Origin: CAZJDM01 sp964544765
GTDB taxonomy: Bacteria; Bdellovibrionota_B; Oligoflexia; CAYFLR01
Direction: 5' to 3'
Assembly: GCA_964544765.1 (NCBI GenBank)
Contig: CAZJDM010000124.1
Coordinates: 1-14,040, forward strand
DNA: 14,040 nt
In this document: piece after piece, positions 8,312 through 14,040 of the stretch
Layout: every line of letters starts with the position of its first letter
Numbering within the stretch: position 1 is the first letter of the stretch
Position numbers and translations under genes: made by a program
Notes under the pieces: model-generated
Seen by the model: the letters and a program-made list of their open reading frames with translations, nothing else
Told to the model about the DNA's origin: nothing
Database searches by the model: none

Positions 8312-9133
8312 ATGGAAATTTTTATGAAATTCATTCGTAGTTGTTTAATATCTCCGATAATCATTAAACCTCACTTGCTAGTATATTATTTCTTAATAGT
8401 AATTCAAAATGTTTTCTATGAGTTGTTTATAGCGGTTAATGGTGTTCGGAGTGTTTTTGGATGGAAAGGGAAAAGTGATTTTAATTATGCTTATGCTTTG
8501 GTAAAAGAACGTACATATATTAATAAAACTAAGTTATTTCAACTATTTCAATTTGCCAAAAGCGCTGTTAATTTAGAGGGAGATTGGGCGGAACTAGGAG
8601 TTTATCAAGGAGGATCAGCTCGAATGTTGGCCGAGATTCTAAAAACAAACCAACTCGTTGAAAGTAACCAACCTACTGACAGCAACCAAACTAAAGGTAG
8701 CAACCAAGACGTTTCGCAAAATAAGAAAGAATTATTACTTTTTGATACCTTTACGGGCATGCCGTACAATGGTAAAGATTTTGAAGTATATAGAAAAGGT
8801 AATTTGGGTCGGACTAGTGTAGAAGATGTAGAAGATTATTTGAAGCAATACCCAAATTTGATTATCAAACCAGGAGTTTTTCCAGAAACATTCAAGGGGG
8901 AGGAAGAAAGGAAATTTGCTTTGGTTCATATTGACTGTGATCTTTATCAATCGGTGTTAGACGGGATTAGCAGCTTTTATCCTCGTATGGTAAAAGGAGG
9001 CTTTATTTTATTTGATGACTATGGATATTTATCTTGCAAAGGTGCCAAAAAAGCGGTTGATGAGTTTTTTGCCGGAAAATTGGAAAAGCCAATATGGTTA
9101 TCAACTGGTCAATGTTTAGTTATTAAAAGTTGA
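8312..9133 (+). CDS. TylF/MycF-family O-methyltransferase
   Basis: The protein resembles macrocin-O-methyltransferase (TylF/MycF), SAM-dependent and metal-dependent enzymes that methylate sugar hydroxyls. The SAM-binding motif is ELGVYQGGSA (94-103). FDTFTGMP (144-151) follows, then the likely metal-binding acids in HIDCDLYQS (207-215) and FDDYG (234-238). The N-terminus (about 20-45) is hydrophobic, suggesting membrane association. An unusual insert of four hexapeptide repeats (112-135) sits between the SAM-motif helix and the next strand, where the family has only a short loop. No strong ribosome site precedes the ATG at 8312; the in-frame ATG at 8324 is equally possible. The next gene, 47 bp on, encodes another methyltransferase, so both probably act on the same surface glycan or secondary product. 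The family is confident; the substrate is not known. Confidence 0.85.
   Translation: MEIFMKFIRSCLISPIIIKPHLLVYYFLIVIQNVFYELFIAVNGVRSVFGWKGKSDFNYAYALVKERTYINKTKLFQLFQFAKSAVNLEGDWAELGVYQGGSARMLAEILKTNQLVESNQPTDSNQTKGSNQDVSQNKKELLLFDTFTGMPYNGKDFEVYRKGNLGRTSVEDVEDYLKQYPNLIIKPGVFPETFKGEEERKFALVHIDCDLYQSVLDGISSFYPRMVKGGFILFDDYGYLSCKGAKKAVDEFFAGKLEKPIWLSTGQCLVIKS
8645..8716 (+). repeat. Four 18-bp tandem repeats inside the TylF-like gene
   Basis: Four in-frame 18-bp units encode TNQLVE, SNQPTD, SNQTKG and SNQDVS. The core AACCAA is identical in all four; the last three codons of each unit have diverged. The unit length is a multiple of three, so copy changes would keep the reading frame and alter only the loop length. 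Confidence 0.8.
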
Positions 9134-9180
9134 TACACAATTTAAAAATTTTAAATAGGCTATCAAGGAAATAATTCTTT

Positions 9181-10089
9181 ATGAAACAAGTGGAATGTCT
9201 GTTTTGTGGCAAATTAGGAAAGGATCTTCAAACGGAGGTCTTTACATCTACTTTTTGTGAGAGCGATATTTCCGAGGAATTGTTTAAAGCTAGAGGAAGA
9301 CCAAGTGGTATCCATTACCGTGTTGTCAGGTGCCAAAAGTGCGGTTTGTTATATTCTGATCCTATTTTGGATTCAAATGATATTCATCGATTGTATGCTA
9401 AAGGAAAAATTGAATACCAAGTTGAAGAGTCCAATATTACCAAGACTTATTTAAAGTATCTAAATAAAAATAAGAAGCTATTAAAACAGAAGTCGCAGGC
9501 CCTTGAGATAGGTTGTGGACGGGGCTTTTTTTTAACTGCTTTGAAAAAATTTGGATTTAAAAATGTTTATGGTATTGATCCAAGTTCATATGCTAAAGGT
9601 CTGGCTGATGATCATATTCGTCCTTTTATTAAGATCGAAAATTTTGAACAAACTAAAATGGATGATTACCAATCATTTGATCTAATATGTATGTTTCAAA
9701 CTATTGAGCACTTGATCAATCCAAGTGTGTGTTTATCCAAAGTGTATAAAATGCTTCAACCGGGGGGTATGGTTTATATTATTAGTCATAATGAACAATC
9801 ATGTTCAGCTAAGATTATGGGGGAGAGATCTCCCATTTTTGATCTTCAACATGTTTATCTATTTAACAAAAGAACTATTAAGAAGTTATTACATAAAGAG
9901 GGATTTATAATTAAGAGTGTCTTTAGCGTTTGGAACAGATATTCATTACCATATTGGATACATCTTTTACCTTTTAAAAACCGTTTGTATGATTTTTCAA
10001 ATATTACTATAAGTAAACTGAATCTAAAATGGAATCTAACTTTACCAGCCGGAAATTTGGGGGTGGTAGCTATTAAACCCAAAGTTTAA
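9181..10089 (+). CDS. Zinc-ribbon class I SAM-dependent methyltransferase
   Basis: The 302-residue protein starts with a four-cysteine zinc-ribbon-like module (Cys6 and Cys9, Cys51 and Cys54). A class I methyltransferase domain follows, with motif I LEIGCGRGFF (108-117), the acidic SAM-ribose position in YGIDPS (130-135), and FDLICMFQTIEHLINP (about 166-181), the pattern of the Methyltransf_23 group. A later segment (about 235-290) is a less conserved hydrophobic tail. Proteins with this arrangement are common in polysaccharide and deoxysugar gene clusters, where some are sugar C-methyltransferases. A weak ribosome site AAGGA (9165-9169) lies 11 nt before the ATG. It follows the TylF-like gene by 47 bp with no terminator, which supports co-transcription. 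No glycosyltransferase or sugar-nucleotide gene is adjacent, so the substrate is unknown. Confidence 0.85.
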   Translation: MKQVECLFCGKLGKDLQTEVFTSTFCESDISEELFKARGRPSGIHYRVVRCQKCGLLYSDPILDSNDIHRLYAKGKIEYQVEESNITKTYLKYLNKNKKLLKQKSQALEIGCGRGFFLTALKKFGFKNVYGIDPSSYAKGLADDHIRPFIKIENFEQTKMDDYQSFDLICMFQTIEHLINPSVCLSKVYKMLQPGGMVYIISHNEQSCSAKIMGERSPIFDLQHVYLFNKRTIKKLLHKEGFIIKSVFSVWNRYSLPYWIHLLPFKNRLYDFSNITISKLNLKWNLTLPAGNLGVVAIKPKV

Positions 10090-10256
10090 AAGCACCTAAT
10101 TAGTAGTAATTTTATAGCGTTAAATTGTATTCTTATAAACATTAGAAAATTATAATATAAAAATATCTTGATTTGTTTATAAGTCTGATATAGGAAAACT
10201 ATTATTGTTTTAGTTTGTTTATTTTTACCAATTAAAAAATTTAATTTGTTTTGGTC

Positions 10257-11456
10257 ATGAAGATTATTTCTTTTTCATTTTTATTGATTCTTTATATATG
10301 GTCGTATCAATTGTATGGTCAGGGGGTAGCCTTTACTTCTATTGAATCAAGATACCTTCCCAGGATTTGTTTGCCATCTCGGGCACCATTGTATTCGAAT
10401 CGAAATCCTCATGATGCAATAAATATTATTTTGAAATCCAATTTTGATCATGTAAATGATTCTGCAATCTCAGTATCAGAACACAAAGATCAAACCAAGA
10501 CTACAGGTACTTTTTCTTATAATGAAAGAAAACTGGGTAAGGGGGAAAATATTCCTGTAACAGTTGTTGCTAGGGGGAATTATCGTTTTGAGGAATGTGA
10601 TATACGTCCTTTGAGTATACATGTGATCAGGAAAGTAAAAAAGGGTATTAAAAAAAGTCAAGACTGGAACATTTTTAAAAAGGAAGGTAAAAAATTAAAA
10701 TTATATCTTCAGTGTTCAGATGATCCTGATTTTTTTGAAAAGGAGCGGCGTAAGCTACTACAGGAATATTATCTCTATGTCATGCAAGGAACATTGCGAT
10801 CACTTTCCTTGCAACCCAGATTGGCCAAAGTTACCTTATTAAATCTCGATGGATCAAAGTACTCACAAATATATGGTTTTTTTCTGGAATCAAAAAAGAA
10901 GTTAGCCAAACGTTGTGGTATGAAAAAAGAAGAACTCTTTTTCTATAGATTTGATCGATCGGTAAATACTCTCGTAGCTTATCGGGTGAATGCCCAAAAA
11001 CAACCTGTTCCATATTATCCCCAATTCAATCCAACCTCCATGTTACAAATTAAGCTTTGGAACAAATTTATTCGTAATGAGGATTATGAATACAAAAAAA
11101 AACATAATGTAGCTCGTTTGGTACTTGCAAGTACTAATGAAGTTTTTTTAGCTCCTTTTGATTATGATCTGTCATATTTGATAAAAGATGATCCAGAGTA
11201 TGTAATATTAGATAAATATAGTCAATTCGCGGAAAGATTTTTAATATGGCTCAGGTCCTTAAATGAACCACATCCCATTATAGTGGCTCAAATTCACGCC
11301 CTTTTACAACGAAAAGAAAAGATGCTAAAAATCATTTTTGAATCACTGCTTGATGAGCAAGGTAAGCAAACTATGATAGAATGGTTAGAAACTTTTATGG
11401 AAAGTTTATCAACTTATCAACAAGAATTGCAAGAATTAGCTGCTGATCATCGATAA
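10257..11456 (+). CDS. Secreted CotH-like protein
   Basis: I chose the ATG at 10257 rather than the TTG at 10251, because it directly starts a signal peptide (basic Lys, hydrophobic core to about residue 20, possible cleavage near LYGQ). The mature part resembles CotH-related secreted proteins, in which a beta-rich region with a V-x-x-RGN motif leads into a kinase-like fold. Visible marks are VVARGNYRFEEC (about 103-114), a KLKLYLQC segment, RKLLQEYYLYVM, a YGFFLESKKKLAKR segment, NED (274-276) followed by HNVARL, and APFDYDLSYL (299-308). NED and DYD lie where relatives have NTDW-like and DFD acids that bind metal and nucleotide, so activity is possible but not shown. There is a 167-bp AT-rich gap before it and 122 bp after it, so it may be transcribed alone. 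Family assignment is by motif memory and is moderate. Confidence 0.55.
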   Translation: MKIISFSFLLILYIWSYQLYGQGVAFTSIESRYLPRICLPSRAPLYSNRNPHDAINIILKSNFDHVNDSAISVSEHKDQTKTTGTFSYNERKLGKGENIPVTVVARGNYRFEECDIRPLSIHVIRKVKKGIKKSQDWNIFKKEGKKLKLYLQCSDDPDFFEKERRKLLQEYYLYVMQGTLRSLSLQPRLAKVTLLNLDGSKYSQIYGFFLESKKKLAKRCGMKKEELFFYRFDRSVNTLVAYRVNAQKQPVPYYPQFNPTSMLQIKLWNKFIRNEDYEYKKKHNVARLVLASTNEVFLAPFDYDLSYLIKDDPEYVILDKYSQFAERFLIWLRSLNEPHPIIVAQIHALLQRKEKMLKIIFESLLDEQGKQTMIEWLETFMESLSTYQQELQELAADHR

Positions 11457-11494
11457 ACAAAAATATCTCTTCCAAAAACTAAATATCTAATTGG

Positions 11495-11524
11495 TTGTAA
11501 GCACATTGATATTAATAGTATAAT
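11495..11524 (+). promoter_or_regulatory. Candidate sigma-70 promoter of the HAMP/receiver operon
   Basis: TTGTAA (11495-11500) is followed after 18 bp by a perfect TATAAT (11519-11524), about 55 bp upstream of the HAMP protein start. It lies in the only gap before these two genes, which fits an independent transcription unit. It is the best promoter match in the window. Confidence 0.45.
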
Positions 11525-11578
11525 AATTTTATATCATAGATAAAAATTGTTTTGATCCAGAGTTCCTTGGGGTAAGTA

Positions 11579-12046
11579 ATGCCAGGTAAACCTGATATAA
11601 AAGAGAGTAGAAAAATTAGAAAATTAAAAAGATTTCTAATTGATCCACATTTTCAACTAAGGTTACTGTTATTATTTTTGGTTCCTTTCTTAATTATTTT
11701 CATTCTATATTCCGGTTCTCTATATTATTTTTTCTATGAGCTAAATACGATCGGATTAATAGCTAAGTTTGATTCCGATCATATTTATTTTGAATTTATT
11801 CAAAAACAAGAAACATTATTATGGTCCTTTTTTATATCCACTTCAGTAATTGCATTTGTTATACTTATTTTTGGAGGTCTTTGGTTATCACATAAAGTAT
11901 CTGGTCCAATGTATAGATTGAAAAATCATTTAAATGATTTAGTTGAAAAAAAACAACTTTTCGAGATACATTTTCGTCAAGGAGAATACTTAGCTGAGGT
12001 AGAAAAGAGTTTTAATGATTTAGTGAAAGTAATGAGTGAAAAGTAA
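11579..12046 (+). CDS. HAMP-domain membrane protein without an output domain
   Basis: The 155-residue protein has a basic cytoplasmic N-terminus (1-27), a first membrane helix (about 29-52), a short extracytoplasmic segment (about 53-82), a second membrane helix (about 83-103), and then a HAMP-like domain to the end. The HAMP pattern is LSHKVSGPMYRLKNHL (103-118, with Pro110), followed by a second amphipathic helix (about 137-155). No kinase, methyl-accepting or cyclase domain follows. Similar short HAMP proteins with FQLR...GP-x-YRL sequences occur in Deltaproteobacteria and Bdellovibrionota, usually near chemotaxis-like or signalling genes. GGGG (11569-11572) gives a modest ribosome site 6 nt before the ATG. 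The CheY-like gene begins 47 bp downstream, so the two are likely co-expressed and may form a minimal sensing pair, which is inference. The HAMP call is secure; the role is unknown. Confidence 0.75.
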   Translation: MPGKPDIKESRKIRKLKRFLIDPHFQLRLLLLFLVPFLIIFILYSGSLYYFFYELNTIGLIAKFDSDHIYFEFIQKQETLLWSFFISTSVIAFVILIFGGLWLSHKVSGPMYRLKNHLNDLVEKKQLFEIHFRQGEYLAEVEKSFNDLVKVMSEK

Positions 12047-12093
12047 TGAAGGATAAATTAAGTAATAATTAATTTGGTAATAAGGGGGTCTAT

Positions 12094-12465
12094 ATGACTA
12101 CAATATTAGCAGTCGATGATTCTATTTCTATTCTTAGACTTATTGAGATTGCATTGTCTAGTGATGAGTGTGAAGTTATAAAAGCTGAAGGCCCAAAAGA
12201 AGCTTTAGAGGAAATTAATAAGCGTGTTTTTGATTTAATCATTAGTGATTTACACATGCCTGATATGACGGGTTTGGAGCTTATTAAGAAGATCCGCCAA
12301 GTTAAGGAATATGAGGATGTTCCGATCATTATGTTGACTACCGAAACAAGTGTTAAAATTGCTAATGAAGGTAGAAGTCTTGGTGTATCTGTTTGGGCCA
12401 CCAAGCCCTTTAAACCAGATGTTATGCGCAGTGTTGTAGATAAAGTGCTTAGTAGGCGTAAGTAG
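12094..12465 (+). CDS. CheY-like single-domain response regulator
   Basis: The 123-residue protein is a complete receiver domain with nothing attached. The acidic pocket is Asp8 and Asp9 with phospho-acceptor Asp52 in SDLHMPDMTG (51-60). The switch threonine is Thr82 in MLTTE, and the conserved lysine is Lys104 in WATKPFKP. Trp101 occupies the aromatic switch region. The sequence is of the chemotaxis CheY type, transmitting phosphate from a histidine kinase to a target such as a flagellar motor or a regulatory enzyme. No kinase gene is in the window. A strong ribosome site AAGGGGG (12082-12088) lies 5 nt before the ATG. The gene follows the HAMP protein by 47 bp and should share its promoter. 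Because it lacks an output domain, its effect must come from protein contact. Confidence 0.93.
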   Translation: MTTILAVDDSISILRLIEIALSSDECEVIKAEGPKEALEEINKRVFDLIISDLHMPDMTGLELIKKIRQVKEYEDVPIIMLTTETSVKIANEGRSLGVSVWATKPFKPDVMRSVVDKVLSRRK

Positions 12466-12540
12466 CTTTATTTACTTGCTATCCCGCTCCTATCATATCC
12501 ATTAATCTTACGTTAACCTTTAAAATACTTTGGTTTGGAG

Positions 12541-12569
12541 TTGACATATCCGCTTCTTTTTGGTAGGGA
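12541..12569 (+). promoter_or_regulatory. Candidate promoter upstream of the small ORF and lipoprotein
   Basis: A perfect TTGACA (12541-12546) is followed after 17 bp by TAGGGA (12564-12569), a poor -10 box. A second AT-rich box, TATAAA at 12597-12602, lies further on but lacks a -35 partner. The position in the 282-bp gap after the receiver gene is suitable, but the evidence is weak. Confidence 0.25.
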
Positions 12570-12631
12570 TTTACCAAATTAAGTGTGTGTCAATACTATA
12601 AAATAAACATCTCTAAGGAATGGAGGTGCAG

Positions 12632-12751
12632 GTGTTTTTTAAAAGGAAGTTAGAGTTAATCTCTTCTTATCATAAACAATCAATAATCATTTATAGACAG
12701 TCAGCAATCTATAAGCAATCAACAATCCAAAGTTTAGTGAGGGAGATATGA
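12632..12751 (+). CDS. Putative 39-residue basic protein overlapping the lipoprotein start
   Basis: A small ORF runs from GTG at 12632 to a TGA at 12749-12751 that overlaps the lipoprotein ATG as ATGA. GGAGG (12622-12626) lies 5 nt before the GTG, a good ribosome site. An upstream in-frame ATG (12620) has AAGGA directly against it and is less likely. The product is basic, begins with MFFKRKLEL, and carries three imperfect copies of Y-x-Q-S-x-I (YHKQSII, YRQSAI, YKQSTI). Differences between copies include a synonymous CAA/CAG change and a Lys/Arg exchange, with TCA and ATC unchanged, which hints at coding constraint. The ATGA overlap suggests translational coupling. Function is unknown, and an ORF this short could be accidental. 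Confidence 0.35.
   Translation: MFFKRKLELISSYHKQSIIIYRQSAIYKQSTIQSLVREI
12672..12727 (+). repeat. Three imperfect 17-bp repeats
   Basis: The units at 12672-12688, 12693-12709 and 12711-12727 share the pattern ATAAACAATCAACAATC with two to four changes each and are spaced 4 bp and 1 bp apart. They lie directly before the lipoprotein ribosome site. They can be read as coding repeats of the small ORF or as iterated protein-binding sites. Confidence 0.6.
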
Positions 12752-13911
12752 GAATTCAGTTTATTTTTATGGTGGTTTTGGGTGTATTTGTAGCTTGTGA
12801 ACAATTCACTATTGATAATTATCAATATGCTAAGAACAAGAAATTATTGGAAGCAAAGCGAAACAGAATTGAAGCGGAAGAATTAAAACGAAAAAAAGAA
12901 AAAGAGAATGAAGTTAAGAAGATTCAACTTGTGGAAGAAGCTGAAAATTCTAAAATGCGATTTTTTTCCTATAATAGCAAGGATCACAAGTTTAGTGGGG
13001 CTCTTTTGATTGAGCGTTTGTTTACTAATAAATCCAGCAAACAAGAGACATCTTCTTATTTTTATTTAGTTGGGGAGCTTATAGAGGACCAAGTTCAACT
13101 GAGTTTGTATATTTTAAATCTCACGGGAAATCCTTTTAGTAAAGAGGATTTGAGAAGTAAAAAGATGTCTGATCTATTGCCGAAATCTGTTCAGAAGGCT
13201 GCTTCGGCTGTGTATATTCGAACTTATTCTCTAGCAGATGGATCCGTCCTACTTGATCGATGTTACATTGTGCCGCCGGCATGGTACACTCCGGGGCAAG
13301 GAATTGAGGAGCGCCAAATTACTCAAAAAGATTTTGATGGAACGCCTGATTATATCGAGAATGTTTTTTCATCTTTTTCACCATTGATAACTAATCAGAT
13401 ATTTGAGTCGGCTGTGGCTGGCGGACAAGAGTACCCTGAGAAAATGAGAGTTTATCAGGGAGAAGAAATCCCGGTTGTAGAAATTACTCATGAAGGTCGT
13501 TATTTATATTATAGTTCAGATATACCTTTGGCCCATTTGCAATCAGTATTGTTAGAAAATGGAGAGAAACTATCTGTTTTAAAGGGTTCTGCTAGTTTAA
13601 AACATTACCTGGATTCTCGTAAAATGACTAGTGAAGTTAGTAACAATAGTGTTGGTGATAATGACTCTAATGACAACACCGAAAGTGGAGACGATGATAG
13701 TGTGAATGAAGAAGTAGCACGAGATGATGAGAGTAATGCTAATCATAATGATGGAAGTAATAGTGATAATAGTGATAATAGTGATGAGACAGCTGAAGAT
13801 ACGAGTGATACAGCTTCTGAGGGGGATGATGATGGTTCCTCGGATGAAGATGATTCATCAGGCTCAGATGATTTAGGTGATCTAGGTGATTGGGCCGATT
13901 TAGATTTTTAG
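12748..13911 (+). CDS. Lipoprotein with coiled coil and acidic C-terminal tail
   Basis: The 387-residue product has a lipoprotein signal with Cys17 in VFVAC. A Lys/Glu-rich helical stretch (about 27-68) likely to form a coiled coil follows, then a mixed alpha/beta region (about 70-290) I do not recognise. The tail (about 294-387) is very rich in Asp, Ser, Asn and Glu and ends DLGDWADLDF. Such tails often bind divalent cations or act as disordered spacers; which applies here is unknown. The start is supported by GAGGGAG (12739-12745) just before the ATG and by the signal peptide. It overlaps the small upstream ORF by ATGA. A secreted protein begins 40 bp downstream, so these genes probably form an operon. 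It should be anchored to a membrane and face the periplasm or surface. Confidence 0.85.
   Translation: MRIQFIFMVVLGVFVACEQFTIDNYQYAKNKKLLEAKRNRIEAEELKRKKEKENEVKKIQLVEEAENSKMRFFSYNSKDHKFSGALLIERLFTNKSSKQETSSYFYLVGELIEDQVQLSLYILNLTGNPFSKEDLRSKKMSDLLPKSVQKAASAVYIRTYSLADGSVLLDRCYIVPPAWYTPGQGIEERQITQKDFDGTPDYIENVFSSFSPLITNQIFESAVAGGQEYPEKMRVYQGEEIPVVEITHEGRYLYYSSDIPLAHLQSVLLENGEKLSVLKGSASLKHYLDSRKMTSEVSNNSVGDNDSNDNTESGDDDSVNEEVARDDESNANHNDGSNSDNSDNSDETAEDTSDTASEGDDDGSSDEDDSSGSDDLGDLGDWADLDF
13759..13785 (+). repeat. Three perfect 9-bp repeats in the acidic tail
   Basis: AATAGTGAT occurs three times in exact tandem, encoding NSD-NSD-NSD (residues 338-346). Neighbouring codons are diverged relatives of the same unit. 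Perfect identity, including codon choice, points to recent slippage rather than old selection. Confidence 0.85.
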
Positions 13912-13951
13912 TTTTTCTTAATTTTCTAACGTTTTAATCAAAGGAGTGATT

Positions 13952-14040
13952 ATGTTAAGGATGTTACAAGGGAAGGTTTTGAGTATTGCTATGATGATGT
14001 TGGTTTCAGGAAGTTTGTTTGCTGTTACAATTCAAGATGG
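13952..14040 (+). CDS. Start of a secreted protein, cut by the window end
   Basis: The ORF begins at ATG 13952 with a strong ribosome site AAGGAG (13941-13946) 5 nt upstream. It remains open for 29 codons to the edge. The N-terminus has a basic region, a hydrophobic Met/Leu-rich core and a probable signal peptidase I site after SLFA (residues 21-24), so the mature protein would start near VTIQDG. It lies 40 bp after the acidic-tail lipoprotein on the same strand with no terminator between, so it probably belongs to the same operon. Too little is present to name a family. Confidence 0.75.
   Translation, partial: MLRMLQGKVLSIAMMMLVSGSLFAVTIQD

Noticed and set aside
8295..8327. Ten-codon ORF just before and overlapping the TylF-like start
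   Set aside because: It is very short, has no ribosome site and no recognisable sequence; chance is the simplest explanation.
12090..12404. Open frame of about 100 codons on the minus strand, antisense to the receiver gene
   Set aside because: The plus frame is a complete CheY-like domain with every catalytic residue, so the antisense frame is a by-product of its codons.
12458..12479. Hairpin GTAAGTA/TACTTGC at the end of the receiver gene as a terminator
   Set aside because: The stem is weak, overlaps the last codons, and is followed by mixed sequence with no U-run.
12672..12727. The three 17-bp repeats as a CRISPR array
   Set aside because: The units are too short and imperfect, the gaps are only 4 and 1 bp, and no cas gene is present.

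Overview
The window is AT-rich (about one third G+C by eye) and comes from a Gram-negative bacterium. The signs are two lipobox-type lipoproteins, further secretory signal peptides, and a HAMP membrane protein next to a CheY-like receiver. The HAMP-only protein, the CotH-like secreted protein and the lipoprotein with an acidic tail remind me of Bdellovibrionota and other former Deltaproteobacteria, or possibly spirochaetes. No phylogenetic marker is present, so this placement is only an impression.

The layout is two divergent blocks. On the left (135-7973) everything lies on the minus strand. Read in transcription order, it holds a very large lipoprotein (7973-4458) of unknown function. Then come an aspartate carbamoyltransferase (pyrB, 4198-3122), a carbamate kinase (arcC, 3071-2130) and an unusually long Cys/Met-type PLP enzyme (2018-135). 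The last three are close together and probably form one transcription unit centred on carbamoyl phosphate and aspartate/amino-acid metabolism. A 338-bp AT-rich divergent region (7974-8311) with palindromes and promoter-like boxes separates the blocks.

On the right (8312-end) everything lies on the plus strand. Two methyltransferases come first: a TylF/MycF-type sugar O-methyltransferase carrying an in-frame hexapeptide repeat, and a zinc-ribbon class I methyltransferase. They suggest modification of a surface glycan. A secreted CotH-like protein follows. Next is a signalling pair, a HAMP-only membrane protein and a CheY-like receiver, behind a good promoter candidate. Last comes a probable operon: a tiny repeat-bearing ORF that overlaps the next start by ATGA, a lipoprotein with a coiled coil and a very acidic tail, and the start of another secreted protein cut by the window edge.

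There is no tRNA, rRNA, CRISPR array, transposase or phage gene. The most unusual items are the overlapping micro-ORF, the 1171-residue lipoprotein, the pyrB-arcC-PLP enzyme grouping, and two short in-frame tandem repeats that could vary in copy number.
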